Shown: piece by piece, positions 1 through 6,797 of the stretch
Position numbering within the stretch: the first letter of the stretch is position 1
Layout: each line of letters begins with the position of its first letter
DNA from: Bacteroidaceae bacterium
GTDB lineage: Bacteria; Bacteroidota; Bacteroidia; Bacteroidales; Bacteroidaceae
DNA length: 64,000 bases
Assembly (NCBI GenBank): GCA_024398405.1
Contig: JAKSJE010000001.1
Span: 31,461 to 95,460, forward strand
Direction: 5' to 3'
Position numbers and translations under genes: made by a program
Notes under the pieces: generated by a model
What the model was told of the DNA's origin: nothing
Database searches by the model: none
What the model saw: only the letters and a program-made list of their open reading frames with translations

Positions 1-1206
1 GATCCTGTGCAGGTAGTTGTCCACTTCCTCACTCGTCCACGACAGGCGCTCGGAGTTCTGGCTCATCTCGAGACCTGACACGCTAACGCCGCCCGCATTG
101 GCAGCCTTGCCTGGGGCGTAGAGTATCTTCGCGTCCTGGAACACTTTGATGGCGCCAGGGGTACAAGGCATGTTGGCGCCTTCGCTCACCGCCATCACGC
201 CATTTGCCACGAGCATACGAGCCTCATCCTCGTTGACCTCGTTCTGCGTTGCCGAAGGAAGCGCTATGTCTGCCTTCTCGCACCAAGGACGCTGACCTGC
301 AACGTACTTCACGCCTGGGTACTGCTCTGCGTACTCGCGAATACGACCACGATACACCTGTTTGAGTTCCATGATGAAGTCGAGTTTCTCACGGTCAATG
401 CCGTCCGGGTCATAAACGTAGCCGTCAGAGTCGCTCATGGTCAGGACCTTTCCGCCGAGCTGCAGCACTTTCTCTGCTGTGTATTGAGCCACATTGCCCG
501 AGCCGGAGATGAGCACGGTCTTACCATCCACGCTATCGCCCTTGGTCTTGAGCATCTCCTGGAGGAAGTACACATTTCCGTAGCCGGTTGCCTCCGGGCG
601 TATGAGGGAGCCGCCGAACTCACGCCCCTTGCCGGTGAACGTGCCGGTGAACTCGTTGGTGAGTTTCTTGTACATACCGAACATGAATCCCACCTCACGT
701 CCGCCGACGCCGATGTCACCAGCCGGGACATCGGTGTCGGGACCGATGTGGCGAGTGAGTTCCAGCATGAACGCCTGGCAGAAACGCATGACCTCGGCAT
801 TGCTCTTGCCGCGAGGGGAGAAGTCGCTACCGCCCTTGCCGCCGCCCATAGGCAACGTGGTGAGTGAGTTCTTGAAGGTCTGCTCAAACGCAAGGAACTT
901 GAGGATGCCCAAGTTCACGGAGGAATGGAAGCGGATGCCACCCTTATAAGGACCGATGGCGTTGTTGTGTTGCACTCGGTAGCCCATGTTGGTCTGGATG
1001 TTACCCTTGTCATCCATCCAGTTGACACGGAACTGATAGACTCTGTCAGGAATGCACAAACGCTCAATCAAATTGACCTTGTCGAATTCAGGGTGCTTGT
1101 TATATTCCTCTTCAATGGTGCCCAACACCACCTTCACCGCCTGATGATACTCAGGTTCATTTGGAAAACGACGCATGAGGTCGTCCAATACTTTTTTTGA
1201 ATCCAT
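1..1206 (-). CDS. gdhA: NADP-type glutamate dehydrogenase (C-terminus cut by window edge)
   Basis: Interconverts 2-oxoglutarate plus ammonia and glutamate in the cytoplasm, the main ammonia-assimilation step in many Bacteroidales. The visible 402 codons start MDSKKVLDDLMRR and hold the family landmarks in order: the PMGGGKGGSDFSP substrate-binding stretch with its catalytic lysines, GDIGVGGREVGFMFG, and a Rossmann fold with GSGNVAQY. Hexameric bacterial enzymes are about 445 residues, so roughly 40 C-terminal residues lie outside the window. The ATG at 1204-1206 is the only sensible start; it sits about 40 bp downstream of a TACCTTTG promoter box. The enzyme family is certain; NADP rather than NAD preference is inferred from overall similarity to the short hexameric class. 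Confidence 0.95.
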   Translation of the reverse strand, partial: MDSKKVLDDLMRRFPNEPEYHQAVKVVLGTIEEEYNKHPEFDKVNLIERLCIPDRVYQFRVNWMDDKGNIQTNMGYRVQHNNAIGPYKGGIRFHSSVNLGILKFLAFEQTFKNSLTTLPMGGGKGGSDFSPRGKSNAEVMRFCQAFMLELTRHIGPDTDVPAGDIGVGGREVGFMFGMYKKLTNEFTGTFTGKGREFGGSLIRPEATGYGNVYFLQEMLKTKGDSVDGKTVLISGSGNVAQYTAEKVLQLGGKVLTMSDSDGYVYDPDGIDREKLDFIMELKQVYRGRIREYAEQYPGVKYVAGQRPWCEKADIALPSATQNEVNEDEARMLVANGVMAVSEGANMPCTPGAIKVFQDAKILYAPGKAANAGGVSVSGLEMSQNSERLSWTSEEVDNYLHRI

Positions 1207-1244
1207 AATCTGAACTTTTTACCTTTGTGTTTCAATTATGGCTG

Positions 1245-1277
1245 CAAAGGTATAAAAAAGTTAGGACATACGCGCAA
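1245..1277 (-). promoter_or_regulatory. Bacteroidetes-type promoter of gdhA
   Basis: On the minus strand TACCTTTG (1252-1245) matches the TAnnTTTG -7 box. The nearest TTG (1277-1275) is 22 bp upstream, slightly wider than the usual 19-20, so the -33 box is uncertain. Confidence 0.5.
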
Positions 1278-1662
1278 GCATGAAGGTGAAAAATGAAAAA
1301 AAATTTAACTTAGTGACACTTTGTGCTTATATCCGCTGCTTTTGCAAGCATTATGAAAGCCATTCGCCGATGCGGGGAGCCACAACCATGCGGCGGATTA
1401 TGTGATTGCTATCCCATGCGCCAATTCGTCGTCATTTCCGGGCATCAGGAACCCCAAGTTTAACAACCTCAGGACCGGCGCGGAAAACGACCTCAGGAAC
1501 GCCCTCTCACAAGCGCGAGAGATGTGCTGAGGATTGGGGAAAATACTGGTGTTAATGAAATGCTCATGATGTCTGTGCCTTTGGATGGCTCATCGTCATG
1601 CGACAGCAAAGTTGGCGCAATCGCACGAGACTTCCAAAGACACCTGATGAGATTATGATTTT

Positions 1663-1771
1663 GTTACTAACAACTACATACCACTTGTTACTAACAAGTA
1701 CACCCTACCTGTTACTAACAAGTACCCCCCACCTGTTACTAACAAGTACCCCCCACCTGTTACTAACAAGT
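1663..1771. repeat. Tandem array of a 24-bp repeat, 4.5 copies
   Basis: Units begin at 1663, 1687, 1711, 1735 and 1759 (partial). Each starts GTTACTAACAAGTAC and ends in CACCT or a variant; the first unit is the most diverged and units 3 and 4 are identical. Each unit contains the imperfect dyad CTTGTTACTAACAAG. The array abuts the unrelated 22-bp array that follows. Confidence 0.9.
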
Positions 1772-1772
1772 G

Positions 1773-1860
1773 GATAATGTCATGCGCTCTCGTTGATAAT
1801 GTCATGCGCTCTCGTTGATAAAGTCATGCGCTGGCATCGATAATGTCATGCGCTGGCGGC
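1773..1860. repeat. Tandem array of the 22-bp GAGAGCGCATGAC repeat family, 4 copies
   Basis: Units at 1773-1794, 1795-1816, 1817-1838 and 1839-1860. The first two are identical, and the last two end CTGGCATC or CTGGCGGC in place of CTCTCGTT. The invariant part reads GTCATGCGCT (AGCGCATGAC on the other strand). The same core and the same 22-bp period recur at 39345-39565, and single units recur near 19494 and 45495. Confidence 0.9.
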
Positions 1861-2000
1861 ACAGATGTCGTCAGTCATGTCCGGCCATGTGGCATGCTCG
1901 GACGTGGCCGGCATGTCGGCGGTCGTGGGGTGGGGACTGTCGGCGTGATGGCGCTTTCCCACGTTTGCTTGTCACTGATGAAGAGTGTGCCTTGCTGTTT

Positions 2001-2046
2001 TAAGGGGTGTTCTGTTAAGGTGGGTTCTATAAATTCACCGAATAAT
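2001..2046. repeat. Two solo ends of the fold-back element
   Basis: TAAGGGGTGTTCT (2001-2013) and GGTGGGTTCTATAAATTCA (from 2019) match the two variant termini of the 200-bp elements at 3808, 6562 and 10026, but no element body follows. They lie about 40 bp past the stop codon of the GH43 gene. Confidence 0.7.
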
Positions 2047-2086
2047 ACAAATAATACCTTAATCCTCATTGTCCGTTATTCAGTTC

Positions 2087-3577
2087 TCACTCATACAGCT
2101 TCCAGTCATAAACGCCCTTGATGCCGTGGGTGATGGTGAGGCGGAGGTAACGGTGGGTATTGCCAAGGCTATCCACATGTGGTGAACACTGGCGAACGTC
2201 TTCGTGACCGCCGATGCGAGTCCATGACTTTCCGTCGAGCGAACCTTCGAGGATGTAGGCATGGCCTGCCGTAGGCCGAACAAATGCCACTTCGCTTGAG
2301 CCGACTTTCTGTGCCTTGCCCAGATCTATCGTGAGGGTGGGGCGTGTGTCCTTCTCGTCGGCCATCCAACGTGAGCCGTTGGCTGTGTCGATAGCGAACT
2401 CGGGCGAGAACTGCTCCGTTCGTTGGCACCGCAAGTCCTTGTTGTGGCGAATAAGATGACGAGGCGCTTCGCTTGATGAGGTGATATCCGCAATAGGCCA
2501 AATCTGCTTTGGGTGGTCGGATGGGCGCAAATAACCAACACCATGAAGACTGACATTGACCGGGCGGAGTGTGCCATCATCATCGAATTCAATCTTGTTG
2601 ACGTAAGTCATTCGGTTTGTACCTCTGCGACCATATTCAAGGAATGCCAGATAATAGTTGTCGCCATCATTGAACACGCTCCCGTGACCTGGCCCGAAAA
2701 CGCCATTGTCAGTGTTCGTGGTACAGACGAGATCGTTCTTTGGCGTTTCCCAGGGTCCGAGCGGACTGACACGACTCATCTGGTAATAGTATTCGTAGTT
2801 CTCGTCACCGCCTATGGTGTAAAGGTAGTAATAGATACCCTTTCGCTTGAAGAATATAGGCCCTTCACTATATTCCGTGCGCCGAGTCGGGATGGTAGGG
2901 TAGATGGTGTCAAGGGTGACCATGTCTGGATTCAACCTCGCTACATTACGGCTGCACCAGAATGCATAAGTGGTGCCGTCGTCATCGACAAATATCTCTG
3001 TGTCGATAGCGTGTACCTTGTCTTTTTCCCACAGGCGGTTCTCGACGATGAGGCTGTTGCCTTTCGCAAGACAGAAAGGACCGTCGGGCGAGTCAGCCAC
3101 ACAAGGATACATGTAACTGTTTATTGTAGGGTAGATGTACCATCTTCCGTTTGCCGGAACGACCTTGCTCGGAGCCCAGAAACGCTCGCTTGTCATCTGG
3201 GGGAATGTGCTCCCTTCGAACGACCAGTGGACGAAGTCCTTTGATTTCCAGACCACAGGCGGACCGGCGGTCTCAAGTCCACGTCCATAACCATCGGTGG
3301 TCGCATAGCAATAAAATGTGTCGTCAATGACTTGGATGCTTGCATCGGCAATCATGTCGGGGACAAGAGAGTTCCCGAAAGGGCTCACGGGTTCGGGCTT
3401 GTCGGAGGTCTTGTAAGAGAAATCGGTGAAAGCCGCTTCGCCTGACTCACCTTCGGCATTGTAAGTGAAGGGTTCGAGTCGGCCAACACGATGGCTTCCC
3501 CATGTCTGTGGCGTGAACTGACTTTGTGCGTTTACAGTCAGTGATGAAAGCAGGATGAATAAGGCTAATGGTTTCAT
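2087..3577 (-). CDS. Secreted glycoside hydrolase family 43 with C-terminal discoidin-like domain
   Basis: Predicted exported glycosidase, probably acting on arabino-, xylo- or galacto-configured linkages (GH43 substrates vary, so none is assigned). The 496-residue protein has a signal peptide (MKPLALFILLSSLTVNAQ) and a five-bladed propeller with candidate catalytic acids in PDMIADASI (base), DTEIFVDDDGT (pKa modulator) and YSEGPIFFKRKG (acid). From about residue 370 there is an F5/8 type C-like beta-sandwich (RWMADEKDTRPTLTIDLG, then HRYLRLTITHG) that likely binds carbohydrate. It is monocistronic on the minus strand, with no recognisable SusC/SusD partner nearby. Its 5' flank carries decayed repeats, so promoter assignment is not possible. 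Confidence 0.85.
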   Translation of the reverse strand: MKPLALFILLSSLTVNAQSQFTPQTWGSHRVGRLEPFTYNAEGESGEAAFTDFSYKTSDKPEPVSPFGNSLVPDMIADASIQVIDDTFYCYATTDGYGRGLETAGPPVVWKSKDFVHWSFEGSTFPQMTSERFWAPSKVVPANGRWYIYPTINSYMYPCVADSPDGPFCLAKGNSLIVENRLWEKDKVHAIDTEIFVDDDGTTYAFWCSRNVARLNPDMVTLDTIYPTIPTRRTEYSEGPIFFKRKGIYYYLYTIGGDENYEYYYQMSRVSPLGPWETPKNDLVCTTNTDNGVFGPGHGSVFNDGDNYYLAFLEYGRRGTNRMTYVNKIEFDDDGTLRPVNVSLHGVGYLRPSDHPKQIWPIADITSSSEAPRHLIRHNKDLRCQRTEQFSPEFAIDTANGSRWMADEKDTRPTLTIDLGKAQKVGSSEVAFVRPTAGHAYILEGSLDGKSWTRIGGHEDVRQCSPHVDSLGNTHRYLRLTITHGIKGVYDWKLYE

Positions 3578-3596
3578 TTTATAACGAAGCGTTTTA

Positions 3597-3775
3597 GGTG
3601 GGTTCTACAAAAGAATCATGTCACCAATAGTTGATGGACTTTTATTATTCGGTGGATCCATATAACCCACCTTGTGTGAGATTTAACGGGATTAGTCAAT
3701 GTAACTTCCCTTATCACCGTGATTGTACTTTCCGTCATATTCTGGATATGGATGTTGTCGTTTATGGGTAGATGT
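3597..3775 (-). pseudogene. Decayed duplicate of the 3' end of the DPP-IV gene and its flank
   Basis: Bases 3659-3726 align without gaps to 6765-6832, the 3' end of the intact DPP-IV gene plus its downstream sequence. In the DPP frame they encode NHGDKGSYID-stop, compared with NHGDKGSSID-stop in the intact gene. Just upstream on the minus strand (3770-3735), in another frame, is NDNIHIQNMTES, matching ADDNVHFQNMAEY around the catalytic Asp of the intact enzyme. The sequence between has been deleted. On the other side, 3597-3671 is an internally deleted (75-bp) form of the 200-bp element that also flanks the intact gene. Order and orientation match, so this is a degraded segmental duplicate. 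Confidence 0.65.
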
Positions 3776-3807
3776 GAGGCCTGGCTTGTCAACGTGAGTT
3801 GAGTCAA

Positions 3808-4007
3808 GGTGGGTTCTATAAATTCCACGCAAATGAAAGATTGACATAAACTATGTATGTTATTGCTATTTTGATGCTTTTGGCTTTTTCTTTAGCATCT
3901 TGCTGTCCTTCATTCAGTCACGATGCCCGCATCGTTCCTTCATGAATGGCAGCAACCTGCTAAGAAAAACCTCAAAATCACCTAAAATGTAATTAATAGA
4001 ACACCCC
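3808..4007 (-). repeat. 200-bp fold-back (MITE-like) element, copy 1, inverted
   Basis: Termini are GGTGGGTTCTATAAATT at 3808 and, inverted, GGGGTGTTCTATTAATT ending at 4007. Read on the minus strand the body aligns along its length with the copies at 6562 and 10026: GGTGATTTTGAGGTT, then GATGCGGGCATCGTGACTGA, then CAGCAAGATGC. The whole unit is an imperfect palindrome. Confidence 0.8.
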
Positions 4008-4231
4008 TTAGGTGCAAGTCGGAAACCGTAATTACCTTTGTTGATATATGTGCCCATACGAGGTCTTGATGAATAAAGATTGGAAGTCCTTGGTGACATC
4101 CGGTCGCAAAGGTAGTAAAAAAAGTTGGATTATCGCTCTCTTAATCGTAACTTTAACCTATGGTTTTAGTTCTTGGACAAGCCAAGCGATTCATAGAATC
4201 GAATCCTCACGCTCGGAAAAACTCAAATAAA

Positions 4232-4263
4232 TTTGTTTTTTCGCTCTCTTAATCGTAACTTTG
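4232..4263 (+). promoter_or_regulatory. Promoter of the Dabb lipoprotein gene
   Basis: TTTG (4232-4235), 20 bp, TAACTTTG (4256-4263). The 22 bases 4241-4262 are repeated exactly at 4133-4154, where they end in TAACTTTA with a TTG 20 bp upstream, so there may be a second, weaker start site. Confidence 0.75.
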
Positions 4264-4298
4264 CCTTGTCATGTTACGATTATCGCTTGATTTCTAAT

Positions 4299-4396
4299 CG
4301 CGACACTAAGTCGGGCGAAATATCTGACATGGCAAAATGCTGAGCGTCTTTTTGTTGCTCAGGACGTTAGGAAATCAATAATTTATTAGTGTCGCG
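4299..4396 (+). promoter_or_regulatory. Long inverted repeat in the 5' leader
   Basis: CGCGACACTAA (4299-4309) pairs perfectly with TTAGTGTCGCG (4386-4396), enclosing 76 nt that hold a smaller CTGAGC/GCTCAG hairpin. The right arm ends 12 nt before the ATG at 4409, so folding could mask the translation start region. Could be a regulatory leader or an insertion scar. Confidence 0.5.
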
Positions 4397-4408
4397 GAAT
4401 TGAGTGCT

Positions 4409-4798
4409 ATGAAAAAGTTACTGATAATTCTGACGGCATCCATCATCATGGTCGGATGCGCGTCCAAAGACTCCGGACGGACGCAGCCTGTAAGACACAT
4501 CATTCTGTGGACATTGAATGACTCTCTGGAAGGCGGCCATAAGGAAGACCTTATTCGTACAGCCTGCGAGGATTTCTATTCAATGCGTGACAGGATTCCG
4601 GGAGTCATCAGCATGAAAGCAATCTATGAAGGCAGACTTCCGTCATCAAACTGTGATTTCATGTTTGATGTCGTTTTTGAAAGTGAAGATGCGCTGAAGG
4701 CTTTCTCGGAGAATCCCGAGCATCTGAAGCGGGCTTCGGTACTGAGACCGTTTATCAAATCCCGAACCTGTCTTGATGTACTGTATCAGGAACAGTGA
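4409..4798 (+). CDS. Lipoprotein with stress-responsive A/B-barrel (Dabb) domain
   Basis: A 129-residue protein with a lipoprotein signal (IIMVGC lipobox, cysteine at about residue 17) followed by one Dabb domain. It shows the hallmark opening VRHIILWTLN, the PGV turn, and the FESEDALKAFSENPEHLK helix. Dabb domains are small dimeric ferredoxin-like barrels found in stress proteins and some monooxygenase-like enzymes; no reaction can be assigned here. The ATG at 4409 gives a clean signal peptide, whereas an in-frame TTG at 4400 adds only three residues. The gene converges on the fucosidase gene with 11 bp between their stop codons. Membrane-anchored on the periplasmic side is the likely location. 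Confidence 0.8.
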   Translation: MKKLLIILTASIIMVGCASKDSGRTQPVRHIILWTLNDSLEGGHKEDLIRTACEDFYSMRDRIPGVISMKAIYEGRLPSSNCDFMFDVVFESEDALKAFSENPEHLKRASVLRPFIKSRTCLDVLYQEQ

Positions 4799-4809
4799 TC
4801 TGTTCTTTT

Positions 4810-6519
4810 TTAGAGCCCGCCTTCAATCTTAACGACTGGCATGATGCGGTTGAGATTCTCTTCCGGGAGATTGATGACCAACGCTTCATTTGTGCGTGTG
4901 AACTTCACTTTGCCGTAACCAAGTAGTTTCACGCTCTTGATTTTCCCAGGGTATAGTGGGGAACCTTCTTTCAGGCTCTTCACTGTCATCTTGTGGTCTT
5001 TCGGCCATGCGAGGCCGGCGGCATAGAGAATCCTGCCGTCTTTGCTCTGAGTGAAACGAATCTCTCCCGACCCCGCCTTCGTGTAATTTCCGTCGTTGAA
5101 GCCTTGGGCATTTATCTTCACGTCAGCATCAGCGATAGGACCTTCGCCGAAGATCTTCCAAGGACGAGTCGCTACGATGCCTTCCTTGTTGATGTTCATC
5201 CATGCGCCAAATTCCTTCATGATTGCCAGTTCCTTCTCGTCTGGAGTTCCGTCGGCGCGAAGGGGAACGGAGAGCAGCATGTTGCCGTTCTTGCTCACGA
5301 TGTCAACGAGCAACTTCGCTACTGTTGCAGCACTCTTGTAACTGTTGTTCCTGTAAATGCCTGTATCATAGTGCCATCCACCGATACAGTTGCAGCATTG
5401 CCAAGGATAATCCATAATCTTATTAGGTGCTCCACGCTCTACATCCCAGACGAGTGCGCTCTTCTGATTCTCTTCGAGTATCTTTCCGAAGACAACACCA
5501 GGATTTTGCTTTGCCGTAGCCGGTGTCTTGATGTCTGACTTCTTGCTTGTCACGTCATTATGATGATTATACATGTGAGTCGTTATCCTCATTCCGCAAT
5601 CGCTTACAGGATAGAACGGAAGCACAGTCACATCAAAATAAATAAGGTCTGGCTGGTAGCGGTTGATGGCATCGAGTGTACGGTTGTAGAAGTTTGTGAC
5701 AAATTCCTGAGTAGGCAGATTGGCACCGTTATCCCATCCCCACTGGCTGTGAATGGAACCATTGTCCCATGTGTTACGGCTGAAATCGTGGTCTTGCTGA
5801 TAGAGTTTCTGAGGGTCGAGTCCCTTCCACCACTTTTCCGTTCCGTCAGGATTGGGTTTGTAGCCGTCTTCCTTCGTGAGCCAGCCGTCATACTTCACGC
5901 CACGCTTGTTGCCTTTGAGGTCGAAACGGCGGCTCGGTTCATACCAAATCCAGGCATGATCGGCATGGAAACTGATTCCGAACGGAAGCCCGGCCTTATG
6001 TGCGGCCTTTGACCACCCATCGAGGATGTCCTTGTGCGGTCCTATGTCTTTTGAGTTCCACTCCTGATATTTTGAGTCCCAGAGGTCGAAGTTGTCATGG
6101 TGATTTCCGAGAGCAAAGAAGTATTGTGCTCCACATTCCTTGTAGAACTGCACGAGTTCTTCTGGATTCCAGTTCTCAGCCTTGAATAGAGGGAGTATGT
6201 CCTTGAAACCCACCTCGCTCGGATGTCCGTAATGCTCGCGGTGGTAGTCGTATTTGTGGTTTCCTTCCATGTAGAGTTCACGAGCCATCCAGTCGCCGCT
6301 TCCTTCAACACACTGAGGGCCCCAATGTGCCCAGATGCCGAACTTAGCGTCGCGAAACCACTCGGGTACTTCGTATGTGCGAAGCGATTCCCAATCTGGG
6401 GTGAACTGGCCTGTAGCCATTTTCTCGTCATTTTCGAGTACTGGAATCGTGTAGTTTTGAGCCCATGCCGATGAAGTCATCATCAGCAATGCTCCAATGG
6501 AAAGACACACCTTTTTCAT
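4810..6519 (-). CDS. Secreted alpha-L-fucosidase, GH29
   Basis: Releases terminal L-fucose from glycans, a typical mucin- or milk-glycan activity in host-associated Bacteroidales. The 569-residue protein has a signal peptide (ending SSAWAQ) and a GH29 TIM barrel: WFRDAKFGIWAHWGP at about 54-68, FALGNHHDNFDLWDS at about 135-149, and a candidate nucleophile Asp296 in DLIYFDVTVLPF. A small C-terminal beta domain follows. The acid/base residue is not conserved in position across the family and is not assigned. It stands alone on the minus strand, with element copy 2 between its start and the DPP-IV gene upstream. It is not in a recognisable polysaccharide-utilisation locus. Confidence 0.92.
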   Translation of the reverse strand: MKKVCLSIGALLMMTSSAWAQNYTIPVLENDEKMATGQFTPDWESLRTYEVPEWFRDAKFGIWAHWGPQCVEGSGDWMARELYMEGNHKYDYHREHYGHPSEVGFKDILPLFKAENWNPEELVQFYKECGAQYFFALGNHHDNFDLWDSKYQEWNSKDIGPHKDILDGWSKAAHKAGLPFGISFHADHAWIWYEPSRRFDLKGNKRGVKYDGWLTKEDGYKPNPDGTEKWWKGLDPQKLYQQDHDFSRNTWDNGSIHSQWGWDNGANLPTQEFVTNFYNRTLDAINRYQPDLIYFDVTVLPFYPVSDCGMRITTHMYNHHNDVTSKKSDIKTPATAKQNPGVVFGKILEENQKSALVWDVERGAPNKIMDYPWQCCNCIGGWHYDTGIYRNNSYKSAATVAKLLVDIVSKNGNMLLSVPLRADGTPDEKELAIMKEFGAWMNINKEGIVATRPWKIFGEGPIADADVKINAQGFNDGNYTKAGSGEIRFTQSKDGRILYAAGLAWPKDHKMTVKSLKEGSPLYPGKIKSVKLLGYGKVKFTRTNEALVINLPEENLNRIMPVVKIEGGL

Positions 6520-6561
6520 TTTCTATAGTCGGATCTGTTTTTTTACTCAAATATCGTTTAT

Positions 6562-6760
6562 GGTGGGTTCTATAAATTCATTTCTGGCGATTTTGAGGTT
6601 TGTTCCGAGCAGATTGCTGTGCGGAAGGAAGGATTGATGCGGGCATCATGACTGACTGACAAACAGCAAGATGCCGGAACAAAGCCAAAAGCGCTGAAAA
6701 GAATTATGTCACTCCTGTTCTATGAATTATTACTTATTCGGTGAATTTATAGAACCCACC
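6562..6760 (+). repeat. 200-bp fold-back (MITE-like) element, copy 2
   Basis: Terminal inverted repeats GGTGGGTTCTATAAATTCA at both ends. Inner pairs include TTGTTCCGAGCAGATTGCTG with CAGCAAGATGCCGGAACAA, and the apex contains GATGCGGGCATC, so most of the 199 bp can fold into one long hairpin. TTAT flanks both sides, as at copy 3, and may be a target duplication. Lies between two co-directional genes. Confidence 0.85.
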
Positions 6761-6797
6761 TTATTCTATAACCCACCTTGTGTGAGATTTGATGTGA

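Larger units (their letters stand above)
1207..2086. other. 880-bp gene-free, repeat-rich spacer
   Basis: No credible gene is seen on either strand. Beyond the gdhA promoter it holds two adjacent tandem arrays (1663-1771 and 1773-1860) and, at 2001-2046, end fragments of the 200-bp fold-back element. The short open frames at 1815-2121 run through repeats and lack family resemblance. Confidence 0.7.
3578..4408. other. 830-bp gene-free spacer with element copies and two related promoters
   Basis: Holds the DPP-IV remnant (3597-3775), a full inverted copy of the fold-back element (3808-4007), and two identical 22-bp promoter segments (4133-4154 and 4241-4262) starting TCGCTCTCTTAATCG. It also holds the structured leader of the next gene. 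A 60-codon open frame at 4048-4230 overlaps the first promoter segment and is not considered a gene. Confidence 0.65.

Noticed and set aside
1663-1860. CRISPR-like array
   Set aside because: The units are contiguous tandem repeats with no unique spacers, and no cas genes are in the window.
1875-2069. Small ORFs on both strands at 1815-2121
   Set aside because: They cross the 22-bp array and element ends, lack start signals and overlap each other.
4048-4230. 60-residue plus-strand ORF with a hydrophobic stretch
   Set aside because: It runs across the duplicated promoter segment and has no start signal or relative; the hydrophobic run comes from the AT-rich promoter sequence.
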